From: Ignavibacteriota bacterium | Lineage (GTDB): Bacteria > Bacteroidota > Ignavibacteria > UBA10030 | Length of the DNA stretch: 53,629 nt | Assembly: GCA_003162695.1 (NCBI GenBank) | Contig: PMML01000026.1 | Coordinates: 1-53,629 of the forward strand | Direction: 5' to 3' | Shown here: positions 35,392 through 44,227 of the stretch, one piece after another | Layout: each line of letters opens with the position of its first letter | How positions within the stretch are numbered: position 1 is the first letter of the stretch | Translations under genes and position numbers: made by a program | The notes under the pieces: generated by a model | Told to the model about the DNA's origin: nothing | Database searches by the model: none | The model's input: only the letters and a program-made list of their open reading frames with translations

Positions 35392-36347
35392 TTGAATCTG
35401 TTAAAACATCCTGGACATTGCGCGGGGTTGAATTCAAAAATCGCGTTTTTACCGCCTCAGGCACATTCGGCTATGGAGATGAAGTGCGCGATTTGACCGA
35501 CGCCGGCGCTCTCGGCGGTGTGTGCACAAAATCGCTCTCCCGAAAACCGCGCGACGGCAATCCTCCTTCCCGGATTGTCGAAACTGCCGGCGGCATGCTG
35601 AACTCTATAGGCCTCGCCAATATCGGAGTCGAATCGTTCCTTCGGCAGAAGCTTCCTCTTCTGCGTGAATTAAAGACCCGTATCATTGCTAATATCGCCG
35701 CCAGTTCGGTGGAAGAATATTGCGAGGTGTTGGATATGCTCGAACCGGAGTCGGGAATCAGCGCGTACGAAATCAATGTTTCATGTCCAAACGTAAAAGA
35801 AGGGGGACTTAATTTCGGCACGAATTGCCGAAAGACCGCCGAAATAACTTCGATGCTTCGATCCCGTACAGCCAAACCGTTGATAATAAAACTGACGCCG
35901 AATGTTACGCATGTTTCCGAGTTTGCTCGTGCTGTCGAAGATGCGGGAGCGGATGCTGTTTCGCTGATTAATACGGTTATCGGTATGGCGGTCGATGTCA
36001 GAAGCCGCAAGCCGAGACTTTCCACCGTCACCGGCGGGCTTTCAGGTCCGGCGATTAAACCGATAGCACTTGCTAAAGTATATGAAACGGCACAGGCCGT
36101 AAAGATTCCGATCTTCGGAATCGGCGGCATTGCGACGGTGCAAGATGCCCTTGAATTTCTTCTTGTCGGCGCAGCGGCGGTTCAGGTCGGGACGATGAAT
36201 TTTATCGATCCGAATGCTGCGGCATCAATTGCCGCAGAAATGGAAGACTTTTTCAAACTGAACGGTATCGCCGATGCACAAGATTTTGTCGGGACACTTA
36301 AAGCCGATATCGGTTTTTCCATTCTTCAGTCATGGTTATCCTCGTGA
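35388..36347 (+). CDS. pyrD: Dihydroorotate dehydrogenase B, catalytic subunit
   Basis: A 319-residue FMN barrel enzyme that oxidises dihydroorotate to orotate in pyrimidine synthesis. The catalytic base is Cys133 in EINVSCPNVKEGG, which marks class 1. TASGTFGYG, TKSLSRKPRDGNPPSRI, LIIKLTPNVT and FGIGGIATVQDALEFLLVGA complete the FMN site. Coupling to pyrK identifies the 1B, NAD-dependent type. Confidence 0.97.
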   Translation: MIESVKTSWTLRGVEFKNRVFTASGTFGYGDEVRDLTDAGALGGVCTKSLSRKPRDGNPPSRIVETAGGMLNSIGLANIGVESFLRQKLPLLRELKTRIIANIAASSVEEYCEVLDMLEPESGISAYEINVSCPNVKEGGLNFGTNCRKTAEITSMLRSRTAKPLIIKLTPNVTHVSEFARAVEDAGADAVSLINTVIGMAVDVRSRKPRLSTVTGGLSGPAIKPIALAKVYETAQAVKIPIFGIGGIATVQDALEFLLVGAAAVQVGTMNFIDPNAAASIAAEMEDFFKLNGIADAQDFVGTLKADIGFSILQSWLSS

Positions 36348-36368
36348 TGATCTGAGCAGGCTTGCAGC

Positions 36369-37673
36369 GTGAGATATTCAGAATCTATTCTCTTTTTATA
36401 CGGACTTCAAAAGTTCGGCATGAAGTTCGGGCTTCAGGGTATTCAAAGGATTCTTGCCGAAATCGATGAACCGCAAAACAAGTTTCCATGCATTCATATT
36501 GCCGGAACAAACGGCAAAGGATCTACGGCCGCGATGGCCGCATCGATATTGACGGCTGCAGGATACCGAACGGGACTCTATACTTCGCCGCATCTTCTCA
36601 ATTTTAATGAACGCATCAGGATCGACGGCCGGCCGATTCCCGCCCGGACCGTTGCACGATTGGCCTCGCGCATTCGCCCGGTGGTAGAGCAATGGCATTG
36701 TACGTTCTTTGAAGCGGTAACGGCAATGGCTTTCAGGTACTTTGCCGACGAGCGGGTTGATATTGCCGTTATTGAAACGGGACTTGGCGGAAGATTAGAT
36801 GCAACGAATACCGTCATTCCGCTTGTTTCCGTAATTACGACGATCGGATTGGAACATACGCATATTCTCGGAAAAACACTTCGGAAGATTGCGCGTGAAA
36901 AAGGGGGGATCATAAAGCCGGGAGTTCCTTGCATAACCGGAGTCCGGTCTCCGGAGGCGTTGAGCGTTCTCCGTGATATTGCACGACGGAATCATGCGCC
37001 GTTTTTAACATCGGAAAACAATTCCGTCGTCTGTCGTCTCTCGAATATAAAAGAGAGCATCCTCGATGTCCGGATCCAAAAAAAAAGCTGGAAGGGATTG
37101 CATCTTTCACTGGCGGGAAATTTTCAGTTTCAGAACGTTCCTCTCGCATTGCATGCGGCCGGCATCGCTGCGCAGCGGGGAGGAATGAAAATTCCGGAAT
37201 CGGCTGTCCGCAAGGGCCTGAGCCGGGTTCAGCATTATACGGGTATTTTTGCCCGATGCTCCATTCTTCAAAAAAGACCTTTCATCATTGCCGATGTTGC
37301 GCACAATCCCGATGCCGTTAAAAATCTTGTCGATTCGCTCAAGCGGCTCGGTTATTTCCGCGTTCATGTTGTTTTTGGTGCAATGAAGGATAAAGATGTG
37401 CTCTCAATGGCCAAAGCGATTGCCCCCGTTGCCTGTACCGTTCTTGCTGTGTCGCCTCAAACCGAGCGTGCCATGCCGGCAGAAGAAATAGAGCGTATTT
37501 TCAAGAATCTCGGCATTTCCGTTCGGCAGGCGCGTTCCGTCGCTTCCGCACTCTCCTTTATTAAACGAAAGCGGAGATTTGAGCATCCAATCATTGTGAC
37601 AGGTTCACATTTTGTCGTAGGGGAAGCGTTGGCTTTTTTCCGCGGCAAAAAATACTTGACAATAAACCAATAA
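36369..37673 (+). CDS. folC: Folylpolyglutamate synthase / dihydrofolate synthase
   Basis: A 434-residue Mur-ligase-fold enzyme adding glutamate to (dihydro)folates. The start RYSESILFLYGLQKFGMKFG is typical, the P-loop GTNGKGST is at 46-53, then YTSPHLLNFNERIRI, ETGLGGRLDATN, GLEHTHILG and the C-terminal DVAHNPDAVKNL. GTG 36369 is the only start giving the family N-terminus. The rho promoter overlaps its last codons. Confidence 0.95.
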   Translation: MRYSESILFLYGLQKFGMKFGLQGIQRILAEIDEPQNKFPCIHIAGTNGKGSTAAMAASILTAAGYRTGLYTSPHLLNFNERIRIDGRPIPARTVARLASRIRPVVEQWHCTFFEAVTAMAFRYFADERVDIAVIETGLGGRLDATNTVIPLVSVITTIGLEHTHILGKTLRKIAREKGGIIKPGVPCITGVRSPEALSVLRDIARRNHAPFLTSENNSVVCRLSNIKESILDVRIQKKSWKGLHLSLAGNFQFQNVPLALHAAGIAAQRGGMKIPESAVRKGLSRVQHYTGIFARCSILQKRPFIIADVAHNPDAVKNLVDSLKRLGYFRVHVVFGAMKDKDVLSMAKAIAPVACTVLAVSPQTERAMPAEEIERIFKNLGISVRQARSVASALSFIKRKRRFEHPIIVTGSHFVVGEALAFFRGKKYLTINQ

Positions 37674-37684
37674 TGCATTATAAT
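37656..37684 (+). promoter_or_regulatory. Consensus sigma70 promoter of rho
   Basis: TTGACA (37656-37661), exactly 17 bases, TATAAT (37679-37684). The -35 box lies inside the end of folC. It leaves a leader of about 135 bases before rho, long enough for autoregulation as known for rho in other bacteria. Confidence 0.85.
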
Positions 37685-37826
37685 TGGAAAGGTAGTTGGT
37701 AAGCCAATCAGGACTGTACCACTGATTCATCTCGAAAATCTGTTCCAACCGAATTGAATTCAAAAACGTAGCGAAAAATATCTTTTATCGTATTTTCAAA
37801 ATCCTTTTATACTAAATTTATGAGGT

Positions 37827-39089
37827 ATGCCTTCCATGACCATGGACATCACTGAATTAAAGTCCAAAAAAATAGCCGAGCTTAATGCGATCGCAAAAGA
37901 TCTGAACATTGTCGGTTATACGGAACTTCGCAAGCAAGACCTGATTTTTAAAATCCTTGAAGCACAAACACAGAAAGACGGATTGAGCTTCAGCAAAGGC
38001 GTTCTGGAGGTATTGCCGGATGGTTATGGGTTTCTTCGCTCGGTCGACTACAATTATCTCCCTTCGCCCGATGATATTTATGTGTCGCCGTCGCAAATTA
38101 AAAAGTTCGGTTTGCGGACAGGCGATTCGGTGAACGGTCAGGTCCGTCCGCCGAAAGAAGGAGAACGGTTCTTTGCGCTGCTGCGCGTGGAAGCGGTCAA
38201 TGACGATCATCCGGATGTCATCCGGGACCGGGTCCTCTTTGAAAATCTTACGCCGATGTATCCTACATCGCGTGTGAAACTGGAAACTATTCCCGGCGAA
38301 TATGCCATGCGCGTTCTTGACCTGCTTGCACCCATTGGTAAAGGACAACGCGGCATGATTGTCTCTCCTCCCAAGGCCGGTAAAACGATCCTTCTTCAGA
38401 AAATTGCGAACAGCATCACGCGTAATCATCCCGAAGTAAAACTCATCGTTCTTCTGATCGATGAGCGTCCGGAAGAGGTTACGGATATGGAACGTTCGGT
38501 GAGCGCGGAGGTCGTCAGCTCGACCTTCGACGAACCGCCCGAGCGCCACGTGCAGGTCTCCGATATGGTGCTGGAAAAAGCCAAACGTCTTGTCGAAGCC
38601 AAGAAAGATGTCGTCATCCTGCTTGACAGCATTACGCGTCTTGCGCGGGCGCACAACACGGTGGTTCCGCACAGCGGAAAAATTCTTTCCGGCGGCGTGG
38701 ATGCCAATGCACTGCACCGGCCCAAACGGTTTTTCGGCGCAGCCCGAAACATCGAAGAGGGAGGAAGCCTTACAATTATTGCGACTGCTCTGGTCGAAAC
38801 CGGCAGCCGCATGGATGAGGTAATCTTTGAAGAATTTAAAGGCACCGGCAACAGCGAAGTCGTGCTCGATCGGGCATTGAGCGATAAGCGCATCTTTCCG
38901 GCTATTAACGTGAACCGTTCCGGAACACGAAAAGAGGAAATGCTGATGGAACCGGAAGATCTGAACCGTGTTTGGATCCTGAGAAAATTTTTAAGCGATC
39001 TCAGTCCCGATGAAGCGATGGAGCTTTTGCTTGACAAGATGCGGGGAACGAAGACCAATAAAGAATTCCTCAAAGTTATGAACAGTTGA
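37827..39089 (+). CDS. rho: Transcription termination factor Rho
   Basis: A 420-residue RNA-dependent hexameric ATPase. The N-terminal helix bundle ([19 protein letters not shown]) and the RNA-binding OB fold ([15 protein letters not shown]) precede the ATPase with P-loop PPKAGKT at 181-187, Walker [14 protein letters not shown] and the Q-/R-loop region. No insertion domain is seen, in contrast to some Bacteroidota. The start may be ATG 37827, 37836 or 37842; GAGG at 37822-37825 fits 37836 best by spacing. It is closed by a good terminator. Confidence 0.97.
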   Translation: MPSMTMDITELKSKKIAELNAIAKDLNIVGYTELRKQDLIFKILEAQTQKDGLSFSKGVLEVLPDGYGFLRSVDYNYLPSPDDIYVSPSQIKKFGLRTGDSVNGQVRPPKEGERFFALLRVEAVNDDHPDVIRDRVLFENLTPMYPTSRVKLETIPGEYAMRVLDLLAPIGKGQRGMIVSPPKAGKTILLQKIANSITRNHPEVKLIVLLIDERPEEVTDMERSVSAEVVSSTFDEPPERHVQVSDMVLEKAKRLVEAKKDVVILLDSITRLARAHNTVVPHSGKILSGGVDANALHRPKRFFGAARNIEEGGSLTIIATALVETGSRMDEVIFEEFKGTGNSEVVLDRALSDKRIFPAINVNRSGTRKEEMLMEPEDLNRVWILRKFLSDLSPDEAMELLLDKMRGTKTNKEFLKVMNS

Positions 39090-39115
39090 GGATTTTTCGA
39101 AAACAGATTCGGAAC

Positions 39116-39147
39116 GTAAAAAGCCGCGAAAAAACCCGCGGCTTTTA
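39116..39147. terminator. Bidirectional terminator between rho and panD
   Basis: AAAAGCCGCG (39119-39128) pairs with CGCGGCTTTT (39137-39146). A and T runs flank it on both sides, so it can end both rho and the convergent panD. Confidence 0.88.
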
Positions 39148-39222
39148 TGTTGAAGATTCTCATGGAAAACGACAGCGATCATCCGGTACATATCCGGACA
39201 TTCTCTCTCTGTGAAGAGATAT

Positions 39223-39600
39223 TCAACATCCGTCCGAGTCGCGCATTTCTGCTTTTTCTTTCAAAAATTTCAAAAATTTATTCTTTTCATCGACCAGGAT
39301 GTTCTTTGGTCTCGAAGGGCGGTCGGCTATTTGAAAGGTCATAATGATGACCTCGTCGCCTTTATGAATCAGATGTGCTGCCGCTCCGTTCATGCCGATA
39401 ATTCCGGAGTTCTCCCTGCCCTTGATGACATACGTTTCCAGCCTGCATCCGTTCGTATTGTCGACGACAAGAACTTTTTCGTACTCGGCAATATCGGCAC
39501 GCCGCATGAGGGTTTCGTCGATCGTGATGGAACCGACATAGTGGAGATTCGCTTCCGTGACGGTCGCTTTGTGGATCTTTGAACGAAGATACATGCGCAT
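39223..39600 (-). CDS. panD: Aspartate 1-decarboxylase
   Basis: A 126-residue pyruvoyl enzyme making beta-alanine for pantothenate and CoA. It is made as a proenzyme that self-cleaves at Gly23-Ser24 in [10 protein letters not shown]; the length equals that of E. coli Pan[15 protein letters not shown] and [17 protein letters not shown] are typical. Start 39600 is preceded by AAAGAG at five bases; the frame is open to 39669. A basic tail after 110 ([19 protein letters not shown]) is usual for the family. Confidence 0.95.
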   Translation of the reverse strand: MRMYLRSKIHKATVTEANLHYVGSITIDETLMRRADIAEYEKVLVVDNTNGCRLETYVIKGRENSGIIGMNGAAAHLIHKGDEVIIMTFQIADRPSRPKNILVDEKNKFLKFLKEKAEMRDSDGC

Positions 39601-39685
39601 GAATACTCTTTCAAAAAAACAATTAAAAATACTCAAACTTTGACCAAATACCAATCCTTTGCGGATCAAATAAGCTCAGTTGTTT

Positions 39686-39713
39686 TTGGATCGAAGATTT
39701 GGTACCATATAAC
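39686..39713 (+). promoter_or_regulatory. Candidate promoter of the first CapA-like gene
   Basis: TTGGAT (39686-39691), 16-base spacer, TATAAC (39708-39713). The predicted transcript start is almost at ATG 39721, so either translation is leaderless or begins at ATG 39742, which has GAGAG ten bases upstream. Confidence 0.4.
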
Positions 39714-39720
39714 GAGTCGT

Positions 39721-40767
39721 ATGAGAGAGAGCTTGCAAAGAATGGGATCATTGTTCTATTTTCTTGTTTTTTGGATCGTTCCCATGAGCGGATCGTCTTC
39801 GGGGACAGCGTCAGTGCAATCCGCCGGACCGGTTCCCGATACCGCTTTGAGTATGGTTTTTGCCGGCGATTTGAATTTGTCCGATCGATTTGAACAGTAC
39901 ACAGGCGCGAACGGAGAATTTGCATTCACGGAATGGCAGAAGATCGGACCGGTCGACGCCCAGATGGTGAATCTTGAAAATCCGGTAACATTTTCATCGG
40001 ACAGTTCGGACAAGGAATTTGTTTTTCGAATGCACCCGCGCTATTTAAAGATGATAAAAATGGCCGGAATTTCCATCGTCAATTGCGCCAATAATCATCT
40101 CGGGGACTTTGGTTGTGCCGGTATCGTTGAAACGCTCTTCTGGCTCGACTCTCTTGGAATCCGGCATACGGGAGCAGGCAGAAACAGTTCCGAAGCGAGA
40201 AAGCCGGTCGTGATTTCTTTCCATCACAAAACAGTAGGAATACTTGGTTATGGCGGCGACGGAATTCATTATGCCGGACATTCGGCTGCAGGGACAATGC
40301 CGTGTGATGAATCGACTATCGTCCATGATGTTCGTGCGCTCGCCGGAACGGTGGACCTTGTCGTTGTCAATTTCCACTGGGGAGATGAAAATGCTGTTGT
40401 GCCCGGCGACGCCCAGATTCGGCTTGCACATGCAGTGATCGATGCCGGTGCAGATTTAATAATCGGGCATCATCCGCACGTTTTACAGGGAATTGAATAT
40501 TATAAAAAAGGAGTGATCGCATATTCGCTGGGAAATTTTGTCTTTGGCGGCAATGCCCGTGAGATCAACAGCGAGACGATCGTGCTGAAAATTGAAGTAG
40601 AAAAGTCTTCATGGCGCTGTACAACGATGCCGGTGATGGTCGTCCAATGGAAACCGCAGCCGGCGGACAGTGTAAAAGCCCGGCGGGTTCTGGATTTGGT
40701 GGCCGCACGATCAAAAATATTAAATCAACAGATGGCATTACACATGAGAGGAGTTGCGTATGAATAA
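39721..40767 (+). CDS. CapA-family (poly-gamma-glutamate synthesis type) metallophosphatase-like protein
   Basis: An exported protein of about 348 residues with the PGA_cap/CapA fold, related to calcineurin-like phosphatases. A hydrophobic N-terminal segment (GSLFYFLVFWIVPMSG) is followed by FAGDLNLS, VNLENPV, NCANNHLGDFG, NFHWGDE, IIGHHPHVLQG and AYSLGNFVFG, the usual metal-site motifs in order. CapA acts in capsule polyglutamate export, but most homologues, including single-copy ones without capB/C as here, have unknown roles. ATG 39742 is another possible start. The end overlaps lemA by eight bases. A second copy lies at 45167. Confidence 0.85.
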   Translation: MRESLQRMGSLFYFLVFWIVPMSGSSSGTASVQSAGPVPDTALSMVFAGDLNLSDRFEQYTGANGEFAFTEWQKIGPVDAQMVNLENPVTFSSDSSDKEFVFRMHPRYLKMIKMAGISIVNCANNHLGDFGCAGIVETLFWLDSLGIRHTGAGRNSSEARKPVVISFHHKTVGILGYGGDGIHYAGHSAAGTMPCDESTIVHDVRALAGTVDLVVVNFHWGDENAVVPGDAQIRLAHAVIDAGADLIIGHHPHVLQGIEYYKKGVIAYSLGNFVFGGNAREINSETIVLKIEVEKSSWRCTTMPVMVVQWKPQPADSVKARRVLDLVAARSKILNQQMALHMRGVAYE

Positions 40768-41365
40768 AGGGTTGCTTATTGCTTTGGCTGTCATCGGTGT
40801 CGTACTTTTGATCGGTGCAAGCTTTGCCGGCTGGGGGATCGGCGTGTACAATAAAATTGTTTCGTATGATGAGGCGGTTCATGCAGGATGGAGTCAGGTA
40901 CAGAATCAATATCAGCGCCGGTATGATTTAGTTCCGAATCTTGTTGAATCGGTAAAAGGATATGCAAAACAGGAAAAAGATGTTTTGATCGGAGTCACGG
41001 AAGCGCGAGCCAGCGTCGGTCAGATGAAGGTGACTCCGGAAGTGCTCCGTGATCCCCATGCTTTTGCCCAATTCCAGCAAGCTCAGGACGGACTGGGATC
41101 TGCTTTATCGCGTTTAATGGTTGTAGTGGAAAAATATCCGGAATTAAAATCGAACGAAAATTTTCTTGAATTACAGGCGCAGCTGGAAGGGACTGAAAAC
41201 AGAATAGCCGTTGCGCGCATGGGATTTAACGAGAAGGTAGAAGTGTACAATGTTATGATCCGCCATTTTCCCGGGTCGTTTGTAGCAGGTTTCGGCGGTT
41301 TCCGGGAAGCTCAATATTTCCAATCAGTTCAGGGTGCGGAAAAAGCGCCTCAAGTAAAATTTTGA
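40760..41365 (+). CDS. lemA: LemA family protein
   Basis: A 201-residue protein with one N-terminal membrane helix (KGLLIALAVIGVVLLIGAS) and the LemA helical bundle: YNKIVSYDEAVHAGWSQVQN, QRRYDLVPNLVESVKGYA and YPELKSNENFLELQAQLEGT. The family anchors to the inner membrane with the bundle outside the helix; the function is not settled, though it often pairs with TPM or protease genes. AGGAG six bases upstream fixes ATG 40760. The TPM gene follows after eight bases. Confidence 0.94.
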   Translation: MNKGLLIALAVIGVVLLIGASFAGWGIGVYNKIVSYDEAVHAGWSQVQNQYQRRYDLVPNLVESVKGYAKQEKDVLIGVTEARASVGQMKVTPEVLRDPHAFAQFQQAQDGLGSALSRLMVVVEKYPELKSNENFLELQAQLEGTENRIAVARMGFNEKVEVYNVMIRHFPGSFVAGFGGFREAQYFQSVQGAEKAPQVKF

Positions 41366-41373
41366 GTAATGAT

Positions 41374-42114
41374 ATGAAAGCTAAATATTTCCTTCCGATT
41401 CTTTGCGTTTGTTTGACCGCAGTCTCCGTACTCCATGCGGAAAAAACAATTCCGAAACTCGAACAGCGTGTCACCGATTTGACCAATACGCTGAGTTTTC
41501 AGGAGTGGCAGGCATTGGAAAAAATGGTGAAGTCTTATGAGGACACGACATCGAACCAGATTGCCATTCTTATGATTCAAACACTGGACGGCTGGTCTAT
41601 AGAAGAATATGCGAATAAGGTCTTTACCGAAAACCGCATCGGTGCGGAAAAGAAAAACAACGGTGTTTTGCTCGTTGTGGCAAAAAATGAACAGACGATG
41701 AAAATCGAAGTAGGGTACGGCCTCGAAGGTGTTCTGACCGATGCTCTTGCTTCCAGAATTATCCGCGATGAAATTGTTCCCTCTTTTCGGCAGGGAAATT
41801 ATTTTGCGGGATTAATTTCGGGGACGGATGCCGTCATGCGCGCATGTGCCGGAGAATATCATGCCGATGAGAAGAGCGGCAGAAGGCACGGGGTTCCGGG
41901 CAATTTAGTGCTGTTGATTATTGTCTTTATTTTGTTTTTCCTTACTCCGCTGTTTCCCTCAAGACGCAGGCATATTATCGGTTCCGGAGGACCGTTCTAT
42001 TATTCCGGCTGGGGCGGCGGTTTTGGAAGCGGACTCGGCGGGGGGTCGGGCGGCGGCTGGAGCGGCGGCGGCGGCGGAATGTCCGGCGGCGGAGGCGCTG
42101 TCGGAAGCTGGTAA
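41374..42114 (+). CDS. TPM-domain membrane protein with Gly-rich tail (YgcG-like)
   Basis: A 246-residue protein. Signal peptide MKAKYFLPILCVCLTAVSVLHA, then the TPM domain (VTDLTNTLSFQEWQALEKMV, NQIAILMIQTLDGWSIEEYA, RIGAEKKNNGVLLVVAKNE, KIEVGYGLEGVLTDALASRI), one membrane helix (LVLLIIVFILFFLTPLF) and a long Gly/Ser tail ending in AVGSW. This is the classic partner of LemA. The family has been linked to phosphatase or membrane-quality roles; the function here is inferred. The tail is encoded by a GGC-rich low-complexity stretch at 42000-42110. Confidence 0.9.
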   Translation: MKAKYFLPILCVCLTAVSVLHAEKTIPKLEQRVTDLTNTLSFQEWQALEKMVKSYEDTTSNQIAILMIQTLDGWSIEEYANKVFTENRIGAEKKNNGVLLVVAKNEQTMKIEVGYGLEGVLTDALASRIIRDEIVPSFRQGNYFAGLISGTDAVMRACAGEYHADEKSGRRHGVPGNLVLLIIVFILFFLTPLFPSRRRHIIGSGGPFYYSGWGGGFGSGLGGGSGGGWSGGGGGMSGGGGAVGSW

Positions 42115-42121
42115 GTATACT

Positions 42122-42799
42122 ATGAGCGAACAATTTGTCAAAATACTGCTGGTAGAAGAAAGCCCTGAAACAGCCGGGATAATACGGGAAAGCCTTGAAA
42201 AATTCGATAAAGCTGTTTTTATGGTTCACTGGGTGCAAAGCGGTGAAGAAGCTCTCCGAAAAATCGACGAGCAGCCGGATTTTGATGTTATCGTAACCGA
42301 TTATTATATGGCCGGTATGAACGGTCTGGATTTTACAAGAATTGTCCTCAAAGAGAAAAAAATCGATATACCGGTCGTATTCTTGACTACGAATAAAGAC
42401 ATGGAAATTGTCATCAAGATCATGAAGCTTGGCGTCAAAGATTATTTGTTCAAAGAATCTGTCGGATCGCCGGCTTTCCCGCAGGCCATACTGAGTCAGG
42501 CCGCAAAAAATCGACTGAAGAAAGAAGTGAATGAGCTTGAGGTAAAACAGCGACGGCTGGATGCCATGCAGGAAATTGTTTTGCAGATTTCGGATGAAAT
42601 CAGCTCTCCGCTGGAAAGCATGAAGTCCATAGCATGTGAATTGATGGCAGGCGATCAATCGGAAAAAGCACAAAAGTATTTGCAGATTATGAAAGAAAAT
42701 GTTGAGCGGATGGAAATGAAATTGGAGAAGCTGAAGAATTTGAAAGACGATAAAACGATTCAGTATATCAAAGACATCCGGATGATCGACTTGTCGTAA
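42122..42799 (+). CDS. Response regulator fused to a His-less DHp-like helix pair
   Basis: A 225-residue two-part signalling protein. Residues 1-125 are a receiver domain: acidic pocket Glu12/Glu13, phosphoacceptor Asp60 in VIVTDYYM, Thr89/Thr90 and Lys111. Residues 145-210 look like a histidine-kinase dimerisation (DHp) helix pair, QISDEISSPLESMKSIA, where the H-box of the form SHELRTPL has Asp158 in place of the phosphorylated His. No ATPase domain follows. So it can probably receive a phosphate but not autophosphorylate, and may dimerise. It lies seven bases after the TPM gene. Confidence 0.8.
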   Translation: MSEQFVKILLVEESPETAGIIRESLEKFDKAVFMVHWVQSGEEALRKIDEQPDFDVIVTDYYMAGMNGLDFTRIVLKEKKIDIPVVFLTTNKDMEIVIKIMKLGVKDYLFKESVGSPAFPQAILSQAAKNRLKKEVNELEVKQRRLDAMQEIVLQISDEISSPLESMKSIACELMAGDQSEKAQKYLQIMKENVERMEMKLEKLKNLKDDKTIQYIKDIRMIDLS

Positions 42800-42825
42800 G
42801 CCGGAACAGTAAAGGAACCGTGAAT

Positions 42826-43284
42826 ATGAAAAAATCGGTAAAATATTTTTTCCCGCCGGAAGATTTAAAAGCTATCGCAGATGCGATTGGTGAAGCGGAA
42901 AAAACGACGCTTGGCGAAATTCGTGTCGATGTCCGCCAGCGAAGGAATTGGCTGGAACGAAAACTTTCTGTAGAGGCGATGGCGCGCCGCGAATTTAAAA
43001 AACTGGGAATGATGCAGACAAAGCAAAGAACGGGTATTTTAATCTTCCTCCTGCTCCAGGACCGGGCATTCTACATTCTTGCCGACGAAGGAATTCACAG
43101 GAAGGTCGAAGACGGAACATGGGATGCAATCGCCGGAGAAATGTCGAAACATTTTTCTCAAAAGAATTTCCGATTCGGGATTATCCACGGTGTAAAACGA
43201 GTCGGTGAAATTCTGACACGCCACTTCCCGGAAGATCCGAAGGACAAGAAAAACGAATTGCCGAACGAAGTGAGCATTCGCTGA
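42826..43284 (+). CDS. Second TPM-domain protein (cytosolic, short)
   Basis: A 152-residue TPM-domain protein with no signal peptide and no membrane helix: YFFPPEDLKAIADAIGEAEK, TTLGEIRVDVRQR, TGILIFLLLQDRAFYILADE and KNFRFGIIHGVKRVGEIL. It resembles a soluble version of the larger TPM protein two genes upstream. AAGGAA sits upstream of ATG 42826. Its stop overlaps the ATG of the nitrilase gene by one base (TGATG). Confidence 0.85.
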   Translation: MKKSVKYFFPPEDLKAIADAIGEAEKTTLGEIRVDVRQRRNWLERKLSVEAMARREFKKLGMMQTKQRTGILIFLLLQDRAFYILADEGIHRKVEDGTWDAIAGEMSKHFSQKNFRFGIIHGVKRVGEILTRHFPEDPKDKKNELPNEVSIR

Positions 43285-44144
43285 TGCCGGCGATGAATTG
43301 TACTGCCGCTCTTGCCCAGATCGATTCCCGCGTCGGAGACGTGAAGGCCAATCTTGAACATCATCTTGAATTTATCGACACGGCGATTGCACAAGGGGCG
43401 CAGCTTATCCTCTTTCCCGAACTCAGTCTCACAGGTTATACGCTGCGCGATCTTGCATGGGATGTAGCTCTTGATCCTGGAACCTCCCCCGTGTTTGCTC
43501 AACTCATGGAAAAGAGCAGGAAGATTTCTATCGTTGTCGGGTTTGTCGAGAGCGCTAAAAATCACGGCTTGTACAACAGCGCTGCATTCCTGGAAGACGG
43601 GGCGATACGCTCCATTCATAGAAAAATATATCCGCCAACGTACGGCATGTTCGAAGAGGGCAGGTACTTCAGTCCCGGGAAATCTCTTCGCGCTTTCGAT
43701 TCCAAACTTGGCCGCTTCGGCGTCCTGATTTGCGAAGACCTCTGGCATATCTCGCTTCCGTATCTTCTTGCCGCGGACGGTGCGGAAGCAATCTGCGTAC
43801 TGACGGCAAGCCCGACCCGTCTGGGAGGTGAAAGCAAAATCCTCGATAACATGGTTGTAAACCATGAACATCACCGCACCTATGCGCGATTGTTGAATAC
43901 CTATATCCTCTTTTGCAATAGAGTCGGTTTTGAAGACGGCGTGAATTTTTGGGGAGGATCTGCTGTGACCGCCCCCGACGGCACGATGATAAAAACCGCT
44001 CAAATTCTTTCGGAAGAAATTATATACGCCCCTCTTAATTCGCTGGAAGTCCAGCGTGCCCGACGCTTTTCCCGTCATTTCCTCGATGAACGCACCGAAT
44101 TGGTCTTGGAAACTCTTCAGAGGCTTCTGAAGTCTAAGGAGTGA
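43284..44144 (+). CDS. Carbon-nitrogen hydrolase (nitrilase superfamily)
   Basis: A 286-residue amidase of the nitrilase superfamily. The Glu-Lys-Cys triad is Glu46 (FPELSLTGY), Lys114 (HRKIYPP) and Cys150 (LICEDLWH). The sequence is closest in style to the glutaminase-like or N-carbamoyl-type amidases; similar domains form the N-terminal half of glutamine-dependent NAD synthetase, but no synthetase domain follows. The substrate is undetermined. It closes the lemA operon before a terminator. Confidence 0.9.
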   Translation: MPAMNCTAALAQIDSRVGDVKANLEHHLEFIDTAIAQGAQLILFPELSLTGYTLRDLAWDVALDPGTSPVFAQLMEKSRKISIVVGFVESAKNHGLYNSAAFLEDGAIRSIHRKIYPPTYGMFEEGRYFSPGKSLRAFDSKLGRFGVLICEDLWHISLPYLLAADGAEAICVLTASPTRLGGESKILDNMVVNHEHHRTYARLLNTYILFCNRVGFEDGVNFWGGSAVTAPDGTMIKTAQILSEEIIYAPLNSLEVQRARRFSRHFLDERTELVLETLQRLLKSKE

Positions 44145-44153
44145 GAAAATGGT

Positions 44154-44186
44154 GCGGGAGAATGATTGAATCTCCCCGCTTTTTTT
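44154..44186 (+). terminator. Rho-independent terminator after the nitrilase gene
   Basis: GCGGGAGA (44154-44161) pairs with TCTCCCCGC (44171-44179) with one bulge, followed by seven T. Confidence 0.88.
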
Positions 44187-44227
44187 CATAAATTTACAAG
44201 AATGCTTACGGAATATCGAGGTTGAAT

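Noticed and set aside
41921-42121. Upstream extension of the response regulator frame
   Set aside because: It is the Gly-rich tail of the TPM gene read in another frame, giving Ala-rich nonsense.
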